Shown here piece after piece: positions 45,606 through 54,395 of a stretch of 57,917 bases of DNA; the first letter of the stretch is position 1; every line of letters starts with the position of its first letter. A model generated the notes under the pieces. That model worked only from the letters and a program-made list of their open reading frames with translations, was not told where the DNA came from and ran no database searches. Origin of the DNA: Equadaptatus sp045642025 (lineage in GTDB: Bacteria; Synergistota; Synergistia; Synergistales; Synergistaceae); contig JAZUIB010000032.1 in NCBI GenBank assembly GCA_045642025.1, positions 1 through 57,917 of the forward strand, written 5' to 3'. The position numbers and the translations under genes were made by a program.

Positions 45606-46413
45606 ACTTGTGCGCCTTGACAAATATCTTGCGGACAATAGTCTTGCGGATTCGCGAACAACGGCTCAGCAGTATATTGAGCAGGGCAGAGTAAGCGTAA
45701 ACGGCTGTATTGTGACTAAGCCTGCTTCTCAGATTTCACCAGACGCAAGCGTCAGGCTGGATAAGCCTGAAAAGGAATGGGTAAGCCGCGGTGCTTACAA
45801 ACTGCTGAAGGCTGTTGAATATTTTAAAATTCAGCCTGAAGGACTGAACTGTATAGATATTGGCGCCTCCACAGGCGGTTTTACGGACGTTTTGCTTTCA
45901 TACGGCGCGAAGTCTGTGTATGCCGTAGATGTGGGTTATGGACAGCTTGCATGGAAGCTGAGAAATGATAACCGCGTTCAGGTTATGGAGCGTACCAACG
46001 CGCGTTTCCTGACGTCAGAAGATTTTGGCGGAGAACTTTTCGATCTGCTTGTGTGCGATGCATCATTTATATCGCTCAGACTCCTGTTTGCCGCGTTTGA
46101 AAATATCATAAAAACCGAAGGGCGCATAGTTACGCTTCTAAAACCGCAGTTTGAGGTAGGGCGTGAGCATATAGGGCACGGCGTTGTTACTGATGCGAAA
46201 CTTCACGAAACAGTGCTGAATAATATTGCAGAGTATATCAAAAATGAGACAGGACTTAAAATACTTGATGCTACCTATTCACCAATAAAGGGTCCAGAGG
46301 GCAATATTGAATTTTTGCTTCTATTGGTCACTAAAAAAAGTGTCCAAGAACCCCAAGAGATCAGTTTTGCCGAAATCGTAAAAGAAGCACATGAAAAGAC
46401 AGAAAATCATTAA
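45595..46413 (+). CDS. tlyA: TlyA-family 23S/16S rRNA 2'-O-methyltransferase
   Basis: 272 residues. An N-terminal S4 RNA-binding domain (LVRLDKYLADNSLADSRTTAQ) precedes an FtsJ-like Rossmann domain with DIGASTGGFTDVLL near residue 88. The family methylates rRNA and is often mislabelled hemolysin. It overlaps the end of dxs. Confidence 0.92.
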   Translation: MKPKLVRLDKYLADNSLADSRTTAQQYIEQGRVSVNGCIVTKPASQISPDASVRLDKPEKEWVSRGAYKLLKAVEYFKIQPEGLNCIDIGASTGGFTDVLLSYGAKSVYAVDVGYGQLAWKLRNDNRVQVMERTNARFLTSEDFGGELFDLLVCDASFISLRLLFAAFENIIKTEGRIVTLLKPQFEVGREHIGHGVVTDAKLHETVLNNIAEYIKNETGLKILDATYSPIKGPEGNIEFLLLLVTKKSVQEPQEISFAEIVKEAHEKTENH

Positions 46414-46449
46414 ATATCTGAACATCACATCAGCGCATGAGGTTTGAAA

Positions 46450-47322
46450 ATGTCACGTAAAGTCAGTCTTATTTTCAATACGGACAAACATGAAGCGGTT
46501 GAAACCGCTGAAAGGCTTGTTAAATGGGGCACTGAAAACAGTGTTGAGTTTCTTGTGTCTGAAGAAGACAGCAGACTTCTTTCCGCAGGCATAAAAACTG
46601 ATACTTTCAACACTGCTGATTTTGCTGTTGTGCTTGGTGGTGATGGTACTTTCCTCCGCGCTGCGCGAATGTTTTTCGGCAGTTCTGTGCCGATTTACGG
46701 CGTAAATTTCGGAAGACTCGGCTTTATGTCCACAGGGCAGCCTGCAACGGTTGAACATGATATCAGAAATATTCTTGACGGAAAATACAATGTGACGGAG
46801 CGTGAGGTCATCAGAGGCTGTGTCGTGAGAAACAATGAACTTATGTACAGTATGCACGCGCTCAATGACCTTGTAATATCAAAAGCGATTTTATCGCGTG
46901 TCGTAAAGCTTGAAGTGAGTGTGAACGGTGAACTGCTTTCAGATTTTCTTTCCGACGGCATAATTCTTTCAACACCTACAGGCTCTACCGCCTATGCGCT
47001 TTCAGCAGGTGGACCTATCATTCCTCCTCATGTTTCCTGCCTTGCAGTTGTGCCTATATGTGCTCATACGCTTTTTTCCCGTCCTGTCATTTTGAACGGA
47101 ACTGACAAAATTTCCGTAACTGTGAAAGGCAGCGGCGCAAAAATGTATCTCACTCAGGATGGTCAGCAAGGCTACGAACTTTTTGAGGGTGACAGCGTAA
47201 TTGCCAAAATTGAGCCTGAATTTAAGATTTATACAATAGAGCCCGAAGGAAGAAGCTATTTTGATCTGCTGAGGCGCAAATTCAGCTGGGGCTTCAGCGG
47301 CGCAGACGAAGGGAAGAATTAA
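46450..47322 (+). CDS. nadK: NAD kinase
   Basis: 290 residues from ATG 46450, with GAGG upstream; a TTG six bases earlier is less likely. The conserved GGDG lies near residue 61 (VLGGDGTFLRAA), followed by NFGRLGFM and the TPTGSTAYALSAGGPI motif. It phosphorylates NAD to NADP. recN follows after one base. Confidence 0.95.
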   Translation: MSRKVSLIFNTDKHEAVETAERLVKWGTENSVEFLVSEEDSRLLSAGIKTDTFNTADFAVVLGGDGTFLRAARMFFGSSVPIYGVNFGRLGFMSTGQPATVEHDIRNILDGKYNVTEREVIRGCVVRNNELMYSMHALNDLVISKAILSRVVKLEVSVNGELLSDFLSDGIILSTPTGSTAYALSAGGPIIPPHVSCLAVVPICAHTLFSRPVILNGTDKISVTVKGSGAKMYLTQDGQQGYELFEGDSVIAKIEPEFKIYTIEPEGRSYFDLLRRKFSWGFSGADEGKN

Positions 47323-47323
47323 A

Positions 47324-48955
47324 TTGATTAACAATCTTCAGGTACACGGAGTAGGAGGCATTAAAGACGCTTCACTGCATTTCGGAGGCAATTTTATAGT
47401 CATAACAGGCGAAAGCGGTGCCGGTAAAAGCAGCCTTGTGCGCGCGCTTGAATTTATTTCCGGAAAACGCGCACAAGTGAACTACATTCACGCACGGGAA
47501 GATTATTCCGAAGTGTCGGTGAGTTTCGTTTCCAAAAATGACGCTGACAAAAAAGAAAGAAAAGTAGTGCGCCGTTTTACAAAAGACGGACGAGGTACAC
47601 TTTCCTTTGAAGCCATGCCGCTCACAGTAGCAGGACTTTCCGAACTTATGGAGCATGAAATTGTTATACAGAGCCAGTACGCGCAACTCTCTCTGCTTGA
47701 GCCGCTTCGTCAGCTTGAACTTGTTGATTCCTGCGGAGGCAGCGAACTTGCCGAAGTGAAATCAGAACTTGAAAAGGTTTTTGCAAAAGCGTTAGAAACA
47801 GAAAAGGCGCTTGTAGAGCTGAAAAACAGACGCAAAGAACAGGCAGAGCGTTTTGCGGACGCTGAAAAAGAAATCGCAATTATAAATTCGCTGAAATTAA
47901 CGGCTGACAGCGAAGAACAGCTTGAAAGCGAACTGAAAGAGCTTGACGACCAGAGCGGACGGCTGAACGCGCTCTACGCTGTTTACGGTAAATTGTCCGG
48001 CGGCGAAAACGGAAACGGTATGCTTGACCTTGCGTCAGAAATATGCAGAGGACTCAGCGCAACGGAAGAAAAAGGCAGCGAAAAGCTTGAAACAGCAGAA
48101 AAACTGCTTGCCGGAGTTCAGAAACTCACGGCGCTTTTTGAGCGCGACATGAAAGCTGTGCTTGACAAAGGAAGCGTTGAAGAAGCGCGCGACGCGGCAG
48201 AAGAAAAACTCGGACAGCTCAGAAAACTGAAACGCAAACTGCACGCCGGAAACTGTGAAGAACTGCTTCAATACGCGGTTGAAGCACAGCAGGCAGTTGT
48301 GTGGCTTCAGACAAGCCTTGCAGAGCTGCAGAAACTTGAAAGCGATTCTGCTGAACTTCGCAAAAAAGTTGTCACAAGCGTTCAGACCCTCAGAAAACTT
48401 CGCAAAACAGCCGCGGCAGTGCTTGAACAGAGAGTAAACGAATGCCTGTCGGAGCTTGCGATGGGTTATGCCCATTTTGAAATTGTAATTACGGAGCTGG
48501 ACAAAGTTAAATCAAACGGCGCGGAAAGCGCCTGCTTTATGATGCGCCTTCCCGACCAGCAGCCAATGCCTGTGAGCAAAACAGCGTCGGGAGGCGAACT
48601 GTCGCGCATACTCATAGCGCTGCAGCTTGCCGCGGGTGATGACAAGCTCCCCGGGACACTTGTATTTGACGAAGTAGAGGCAGGCTTGGGCGGAAAAAGC
48701 GCGCTGCTTGCAGGTTACAAACTCCGCGAACTTTCAAAACGCTGCCGCACGATACTCATTACACATCAGGCTACAATCGCCGCCATGGCAGATCAGCATT
48801 TCCTTGTAAAACGCGACGGAGACGATACCTTAATACTGCCTGTGACAGGAGAAGAACGCGAAAAAGAAATCGCCCGAATGCTTTCGGGAGACGAAAATTC
48901 AACAGAAGCGCTGAGCCACGCAAAGGCGCTGATAGAACAGGAAAGTAAGGCATAA
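47324..48955 (+). CDS. recN: DNA repair protein RecN
   Basis: 543 residues from TTG 47324, behind AAGGGAAG. Walker A is GESGAGKSS near residue 29, the signature ASGGELSRILIAL near 420 and Walker B LVFDEVEAGLGG near 447. The middle is coiled coil. It is an SMC-like protein that holds DNA ends together for double-strand break repair. nadK-recN adjacency is common. No terminator is visible after it. Third positions turn A-rich relative to nadK. Confidence 0.94.
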   Translation: MINNLQVHGVGGIKDASLHFGGNFIVITGESGAGKSSLVRALEFISGKRAQVNYIHAREDYSEVSVSFVSKNDADKKERKVVRRFTKDGRGTLSFEAMPLTVAGLSELMEHEIVIQSQYAQLSLLEPLRQLELVDSCGGSELAEVKSELEKVFAKALETEKALVELKNRRKEQAERFADAEKEIAIINSLKLTADSEEQLESELKELDDQSGRLNALYAVYGKLSGGENGNGMLDLASEICRGLSATEEKGSEKLETAEKLLAGVQKLTALFERDMKAVLDKGSVEEARDAAEEKLGQLRKLKRKLHAGNCEELLQYAVEAQQAVVWLQTSLAELQKLESDSAELRKKVVTSVQTLRKLRKTAAAVLEQRVNECLSELAMGYAHFEIVITELDKVKSNGAESACFMMRLPDQQPMPVSKTASGGELSRILIALQLAAGDDKLPGTLVFDEVEAGLGGKSALLAGYKLRELSKRCRTILITHQATIAAMADQHFLVKRDGDDTLILPVTGEEREKEIARMLSGDENSTEALSHAKALIEQESKA

Positions 48956-49026
48956 ACTGAATTTGTCATAAAAGAAACGAACAGAAACATAATCCCGAAA
49001 AATCAAAAATTGCAGAAAAACAGCCG

Positions 49027-49052
49027 CAGACGGACAGATGTATGTCCGTCTG
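49027..49052. repeat. GGACA hairpin, copy 3
   Basis: CAGACGGACA pairs with TGTCCGTCTG around the 6-base loop GATGTA. It lies upstream of the Bro-N gene, as copy 1 lies upstream of the ArdC-like gene and copy 2 upstream of hsdM. Confidence 0.55.
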
Positions 49053-49206
49053 GTTGCGTATAATTCCAAAATACAGGGGCAGAAACAATCTAAAACTGTC
49101 CAGCGTAACAAAAGAGAGCCTGTATTTATCAGCAAAATGAAAACATAACTTTGCTAAATAGAACAAGCAACGGTTAGTTTTGTTGCTGTATCACAAGTTC
49201 ACGAAA

Positions 49207-49231
49207 AAATGTCATTTGACAAATGACATTT
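49207..49231. promoter_or_regulatory. Palindromic operator, copy B
   Basis: 12-base arms around central A, half-site AAATGTCATTTG. It contains TTGACA. It ends 64 bases before the preferred start of the Bro-N gene. Confidence 0.8.
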
Positions 49232-49295
49232 CAAGAAAAAAATGTGCTTTAATATAACCGTGAACGAAAACAGCAGAACAAAAGGAATGCTTGCG

Positions 49296-50159
49296 ATGGT
49301 CGAAAACGCGGTACAGCTTTTTGAAGACAGAAAAATCAGAACAGCGTGGGACGAAAACAAAGAAGAATGGTATTTCTCCGTAGTTGACGTAGTCAGCGCG
49401 CTGACAGAAAGCGCAGACGGACGCAAATACTGGAATAAACTTAAACAACGTCTGACAGAAGAAGGAAGCGAGTTGGTGACAAAATGTCACCAACTGAAAC
49501 TCGTATCACCAAAAGACGGTAAACGTTATATGACAGACGTTGCCGACACAGAGCAGCTTTTGCGCATTATTCAGTCAATACCCTCCAAAAAAGCAGAGCC
49601 GTTCAAATTATGGCTTGCCCAAGTCGGCAAAGAAAGAATAGACGAAACAATAGACCCTGAAATTGCCATAGACCGCGCGCTTGAAACATACCTCAAAAAA
49701 GGATACAGCGAAGACTGGATACACCAGCGCGTGCTTGCCATACGCGTTCGCAACGAACTAACCGCTGAATGGTGCAAAAGAGGAATAGAACAAGGCGCCG
49801 AATATGCAATCCTCACGGACGAAATCAGCAAAGCATGGTCAGGAATGACGACGCGGCAGTACAAGAACTTCAAAAGACTCAAAAAAGAAAACCTGCGCGA
49901 CAATATGACAACAACAGAGCTGATACTCAATCTGCTTGCCGAAACCTCAACAAAAGACATCTCGGCAGCAGAAAAGCCCGAAAACCTTGAAGAAAGCGAA
50001 AAAGTTGCCCGTCGCGGAGGCAGAATTGCCGGAATAGCCCGAAAAGCACTCGAAGCAGAAACAGGCAGACCGGTACTGACACAACAGAACGCAGTTGATT
50101 TCAAAGAACTTATAACAAACGTAATTGAAAAAACTGCTGAAACTGAAATTACTAGATAA
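49296..50159 (+). CDS. Bro-N / DinD-type antirepressor-like protein
   Basis: About 287 residues from ATG 49296, with AAGGA at 49282-49286; an ATG at 49242 has no such site. The N-terminal Bro-N domain reads IRTAWDENKEEWYFSVVDVV, then RKYWNKLKQRL and KAEPFKLWLAQVGKERI. The second part (EYAILTDEISKAWSGMTTRQ, then LRDNMTTTELILNLLAE) is found in DinD-like and phage antirepressor proteins. Such proteins bind DNA or repressors during phage induction or DNA damage. It lies under operator copy B and upstream of the ORF6N gene. Confidence 0.8.
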   Translation: MVENAVQLFEDRKIRTAWDENKEEWYFSVVDVVSALTESADGRKYWNKLKQRLTEEGSELVTKCHQLKLVSPKDGKRYMTDVADTEQLLRIIQSIPSKKAEPFKLWLAQVGKERIDETIDPEIAIDRALETYLKKGYSEDWIHQRVLAIRVRNELTAEWCKRGIEQGAEYAILTDEISKAWSGMTTRQYKNFKRLKKENLRDNMTTTELILNLLAETSTKDISAAEKPENLEESEKVARRGGRIAGIARKALEAETGRPVLTQQNAVDFKELITNVIEKTAETEITR

Positions 50160-50228
50160 CCCTAGCGAGTTGAACAAATCAGCAAGTTTTTTATAGCGAA
50201 ACAGAGCTGTCCAGCACAAATTTTTCAA

Positions 50229-50255
50229 AAAATGTCATTTGACAAATGACATTTT
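50229..50255. promoter_or_regulatory. 27-bp palindromic operator, copy C
   Basis: 13-base arms around central A, half-site AAAATGTCATTTG. It overlaps TTGACA, and TATAAT follows at 50259-50264 (14-base spacing), so the operator covers the -35 region of the ORF6N promoter. Confidence 0.8.
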
Positions 50256-50319
50256 CTGTATAATTTACTGTAAAATAGACAGCAGAAAGTCAGAGGCAGA
50301 AGACAAAGGCGGGACAGAC

Positions 50320-51391
50320 ATGGCTGTTAAAAACGAAATTGCCTTGGTAACGCAGGAAAACATCAGGAACAAAATCTACACGATACGCGGACAGCGCGTA
50401 ATGCTTGACAGCGACCTTGCGGCGATTTACGGCTACACGACAAAAAGATTTAACGAACAGGTTAAAAACAATATTGAAAAGTTTGAAGAAGACTTTATGT
50501 TCCAACTAACCAAAACTGAATGTGAAAACTTGAGGTGCAATTTTTGTACCTCAAGTTTAGTACATGAAGCAGGAAATGCCGATTTGAGCGATAGCCATGA
50601 GTCCAACTTGAGGTCGAAAAAATCGACCTCAAGTTGGGGAGGCTCAAGATACAACCCTTACGCTTTCACCGAGCAGGGCATATATGCTTATGACAGTACT
50701 CAAAGGCGAATTGGCAGTACAGCAGAGCAAAGCTCTCATACGCCTTTTCAAAGGAATGAAAGACTACATCAGCGAAAACAGAAGCCTCATCGGAACAGAC
50801 GCGCTTGCGCAGCTTACGCTTCACACACAGGAAATAACCGAAATCAAAAACAGGCTTGAAAATACGGCAACAAAAGAAGAATTTGCCGACGTTAAAGCAG
50901 ATTTGCAAAAAGTAATGGACAATTTCATAGACCCCGACAGTTACAAACATTTCCTGATACTTGACGGACAGAAAATAGAAGCGGAAGAAGCCTACACGAA
51001 AATATACAAATCGGCAAAGAAAAGCGTCTATGTCATAGACAACTACATCGGGCTGAAAACGCTTGAACTGCTCCGTGCGGTCAAAAAAGGCGTTCAGGTA
51101 ACCGTATTCAGCGACAACCTCGGCAAAGACAAACTGACGCAAAGCACCTTCAGCGCCTTTTGCAAAGAATACCCGAACATAAAAATAGAACTCAAAACGA
51201 CAAACGGCAAATACCACGACAGATACGCAATCATTGACAAAGGAACGGACAAAGAAAAAATCTACCACTGCGGAACAAGCTCAAAAGACGCCGGAGGGCG
51301 CATAACCACCATAATGGAAATAGAAGACACAGTGCTCTACGGCGCAATTACCTCTGAACTCGCAAACAATCCGCCGCTGAAACTGAAATAA
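50320..51391 (+). pseudogene. ORF6N / PLD-like protein gene split by a frameshift
   Basis: The N-terminal frame (ATG 50320, MAVKNEIALVTQENI) is an ORF6N DNA-binding domain: IRGQRVMLDSDLAAIYGYTT, then FMFQLTKTE and NPYAFTEQG. After GIY the frame leaves the family pattern, and the right continuation MLMTVLKGELAVQQ is open in the +1 frame from 50684 to 51391. The break is at the ATATAT run near 50680. Adding one AT pair restores GIYMLMTVLKG exactly, so a two-base loss is the likely cause. The second half is a linker and a PLD-like domain with HxRx4D (KYHDRYAIID). It could be a pseudogene, a phase-variable gene or a sequencing error. Confidence 0.85.
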
Positions 51392-51578
51392 TCAAATAAA
51401 ACGGGACGGGCTGAACTATTTTCAGGCTGTTTATTGTATCTATGCCTTAGACTTTGTACAAGGACGGACAAAAAGTGACCAAAGGGACAAAAAGTTACAG
51501 AAATTGCGAGATTTGGATCGCTATTATTCCAGATATGGAATATAATAGATACAGCGTTAGTTGCTTGGAGGTTGGACT

Positions 51579-52637
51579 ATGGACTACATTTCTGTCAGGG
51601 AGGCTTCAAAAGCGTGGGGAATTTCTGTCCGCAGAATTTCTACTCTCTGCTCAACGAACAGAATACCTGAAGCAGAAATGCTCGGCAATATGTGGCTTAT
51701 TCCGAAAGATGCACAGAAGCCGGAAGACGCGCGGTATAAATCTTTTGATGGTCTGCACCCTATTGTCAAATGGGTGGGCGGCAAAGGACAGCTTTTAGAA
51801 GAAATAGCAAAGAAATATCCGGCAGGATTGGGCACGACTGTAAAAAATTACGTTGAGCCGTTTGTCGGCGGTGGAGCCGTGCTTTTTGAACTGCTTGGCA
51901 AATATAAATTTGACAACGTCTATATAAGCGACATAAACGCTGAACTAATTAACCTTTACCGTATGGTCAGAGATCATGCTGGAGAAGTTATAGATATTCT
52001 GAAATGTTATGAAAAAGAATTTCTGCCGTTGGAGGACACGGAGAGAAAATCATACTATTATGCACGGCGTGATGAATTTAACAGACTGATTGAAACAGGC
52101 GGCAGTACAAATTCCGTACTTGGCGCAGTTTTGTTTATTTTTCTTAACAGGACGTGTTTTAATGGTTTGTACCGCGTCAACTCCAAAGGGCTATACAATG
52201 TCCCTATGGGAGCCTATAAAAATCCAAAGATATGCGATGAAGAAAATCTGTCTGCCGTGTCAGAGGCATTGCAGAACGTAACAATAGCCTGTGCAGATTA
52301 TCGGAAATCCATAGAGTACATAGACGAAAATACACTCGTGTATCTTGATCCCCCATATCGTCCGTTAAACACTACTTCCGCATTTACTTCATACACGGAA
52401 AGCGGTTTCAGCGACCAAAATCAGATAGAACTCGCAGAGTTTGTGCAGGAACTTACCAAACGAAAAGCAAACGTAATATTAAGTAATTCAGATCCAAAAA
52501 ATGCCGACGAAAACGACAATTTCTTTGACGAACTTTACAGCAGGCAAAATATTTTCCGTGTGGCAGCGAGCAGAATGATAAACAGCAAAGCACAGTCACG
52601 CGGTAAAATCAGCGAAATTTTGGTTTGCAACTATTAA
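51579..52637 (+). CDS. dpnM: Dam-type adenine methyltransferase of a DpnII system, with an N-terminal HTH
   Basis: 352 residues from ATG 51579, behind TTGGAGG. The first ~50 residues (MDYISVREASKAWGISVRR, then IPEAEMLGNMWLIPKDAQ) form an excisionase-like HTH. The methyltransferase follows: IVKWVGGKGQLL near 63, motif I FVGGGAVLFE near 94 and catalytic DPPY near 256. It is an alpha-class N6-adenine enzyme expected to methylate GATC, protecting it from the next gene. The HTH may let it control its own expression. Confidence 0.9.
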   Translation: MDYISVREASKAWGISVRRISTLCSTNRIPEAEMLGNMWLIPKDAQKPEDARYKSFDGLHPIVKWVGGKGQLLEEIAKKYPAGLGTTVKNYVEPFVGGGAVLFELLGKYKFDNVYISDINAELINLYRMVRDHAGEVIDILKCYEKEFLPLEDTERKSYYYARRDEFNRLIETGGSTNSVLGAVLFIFLNRTCFNGLYRVNSKGLYNVPMGAYKNPKICDEENLSAVSEALQNVTIACADYRKSIEYIDENTLVYLDPPYRPLNTTSAFTSYTESGFSDQNQIELAEFVQELTKRKANVILSNSDPKNADENDNFFDELYSRQNIFRVAASRMINSKAQSRGKISEILVCNY

Positions 52638-52652
52638 AAGGAGTGATTAAAA

Positions 52653-53516
52653 ATGGCAAAGAGAAATTTTGATGAGTGGCTTGATACGTTTACGGAGAGT
52701 ATTGCAGACTACGCATATTACGTTGATTTTGCAAAGGTTTACACAAATGTTGAGGCAATTAAAATTGAGCTGAACATATTAAACAGTCTTGTCGGTGTCA
52801 AAGACATTGAGCAGAAATTTGAAGTGCTTGTGGCTAAATATCCTGAGACTTTGAAATGTATTCCAATCCTTCTTGCAAAAAGAGAAACAGAAATTTCTGC
52901 AATGGATGCTGAAGGCGCGTATAAATTTAGTTTTACGCAAATGAATTACAGCATTGAAGAATACAAAATGTTTATGCGTAAAACCGGACTTTTTGATCTG
53001 CTCGCAAACCATATCATAAGCAATCTTGTTGACTATGTCACCGGTGTTGAAACAGGGCTGGATTCCAACGGAAGAAAAAATCGCGGTGGGCATCTTATGC
53101 AAAACCTTGTAGAGCGATTTATTGTCAAAGCAGGGTTTGAGAAGGACAAAAATTATTTTAAAGAGATGTACATAAGTGAAATTCAAGACAAATGGCATGT
53201 GGATTTGTCGGCTGTTTCCAACGAAGGCAAAAATGAAAAACGCTTTGATTACGTAGTCAAAACGGACAGCAACATATATTTGATTGAGACAAATTTCTAC
53301 ACAAGCGGAGGTTCAAAGCTAAACGAAACGGCACGCAGCTATAAAACCCTGACGACTGAAATTGCCCCGCTTAAAAATATATATTTTGTTTGGATTACGG
53401 ACGGACTTGGCTGGAAATCCGCCAAAGGCAATTTGCAGGAAACCTTTGACGTGCTTGATACGCTTTACAATATAAACGATCTTGAAGACGGGATAATTTC
53501 AGTGGTGTTCAAGTAA
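52653..53516 (+). CDS. dpnII: Type II restriction endonuclease, DpnII/MboI family
   Basis: 287 residues. The length, the start NFDEWLDTFTESIADYAYYVDF and the region RKNRGGHLMQNLVE match DpnII. The catalytic core is probably FDYVVKTDSNIYLIETNFY, where D and E-x-N take the PD-(D/E)XK positions. It should cut unmethylated GATC. AAAGGAG precedes the ATG. It lies between two methyltransferase genes and overlaps the next by one base. Confidence 0.92.
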   Translation: MAKRNFDEWLDTFTESIADYAYYVDFAKVYTNVEAIKIELNILNSLVGVKDIEQKFEVLVAKYPETLKCIPILLAKRETEISAMDAEGAYKFSFTQMNYSIEEYKMFMRKTGLFDLLANHIISNLVDYVTGVETGLDSNGRKNRGGHLMQNLVERFIVKAGFEKDKNYFKEMYISEIQDKWHVDLSAVSNEGKNEKRFDYVVKTDSNIYLIETNFYTSGGSKLNETARSYKTLTTEIAPLKNIYFVWITDGLGWKSAKGNLQETFDVLDTLYNINDLEDGIISVVFK

Positions 53517-54265
53517 TGGCAAAAAAAATTGACAACTGGGAACCGGAAAATTTTGAACTTGAAACAAATACGGTTTGGAGTTTTCCTGATCGCGGCAAAT
53601 GGGCTACGCACGATGCAAAATGGCGCGGCAACTGGTCGCCGTATATACCGAGAAATATACTTTTAAGGTACTCGCAGGAAAATGATCTTGTATTGGATCA
53701 GTTCGTTGGAGGGGGAACTACGCTTGTTGAAGCAAAACTGCTCAATCGCAATATAATCGGTATTGACGTTAACGATATTGCTTTAGAGCGTTGCAGGGAA
53801 AAAACGAATTTTGAACATGACGGTGCGAACGGGCAGATAACAACGTTAAAAGGCGACGCAAGAGATTTAAAGCCGATAGCGGACGAAAGCATAGATTTAA
53901 TCTGTACGCATCCGCCGTATGCAAATATTATTCAGTACAGCGAAGATATTGCAGAAGATATGTCACATCTGAAAGTCAAAGAATTTTTGGAAGAAATGCA
54001 TAAGGTTGCAAGTGAAAGCTATCGTGTGCTGAAAAAAGGAAAATACTGCGTAATACTTATGGGTGACACACGCCAAAAAGGGCACATGATACCTTTGTCG
54101 TTTAGCGTTATGAAAATTTTTGAAAACGCAGGATTCAAACTTAAAGAACTTATTATCAAGCAACAGCACAACTGCAAGACAACAGGCTACTGGAAAACAA
54201 ATAGCGTTAAGTATAATTTTCTGCTTATTGCTCACGAATACTTATTTGTGTTTCATAAAGAATAA
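53516..54265 (+). CDS. Second DNA methyltransferase of the DpnII-type locus
   Basis: 249 residues. SAM motif LDQFVGGGTTLVEAKLL near residue 60 and catalytic THPPYANI near 130, with a motif order like small N4/N6 amino-methyltransferases. It is not like DpnA, the single-strand methylase usual in DpnII loci, which has DPPY near the start of its order. It could protect GATC in another strand context or modify cytosine. It overlaps the endonuclease gene by one base. Confidence 0.8.
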   Translation: MAKKIDNWEPENFELETNTVWSFPDRGKWATHDAKWRGNWSPYIPRNILLRYSQENDLVLDQFVGGGTTLVEAKLLNRNIIGIDVNDIALERCREKTNFEHDGANGQITTLKGDARDLKPIADESIDLICTHPPYANIIQYSEDIAEDMSHLKVKEFLEEMHKVASESYRVLKKGKYCVILMGDTRQKGHMIPLSFSVMKIFENAGFKLKELIIKQQHNCKTTGYWKTNSVKYNFLLIAHEYLFVFHKE

Positions 54266-54310
54266 CGCATTAATATCGCTTGAGTTTTAAACCTCAATTT
54301 GTGTGCCGGA

Positions 54311-54340
54311 GTGTATGAGGATACAAAAGCTAGGCTGTCT
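54311..54340 (+). repeat. Dispersed intergenic repeat, copy 2
   Basis: GTGTATGAGGATACAAAAGC followed by TAGGCTGTCT, resembling the copies at 4457, 56983 and 57365. It lies shortly after the last RM gene, as copy 1 does after the type IIG gene. Confidence 0.5.
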
Positions 54341-54368
54341 ATAATTACCAATGACCAGTGAATTTTAA

Positions 54369-54393
54369 ACAAAAAACCGCCTCACGGGCGGTT
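54369..54393 (-). terminator. Terminator of the leftward hypothetical gene
   Basis: AACCGCC / GGCGGTT (54375-54393) with T-rich sequence on the minus strand. Confidence 0.75.
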
Positions 54394-54395
54394 GG

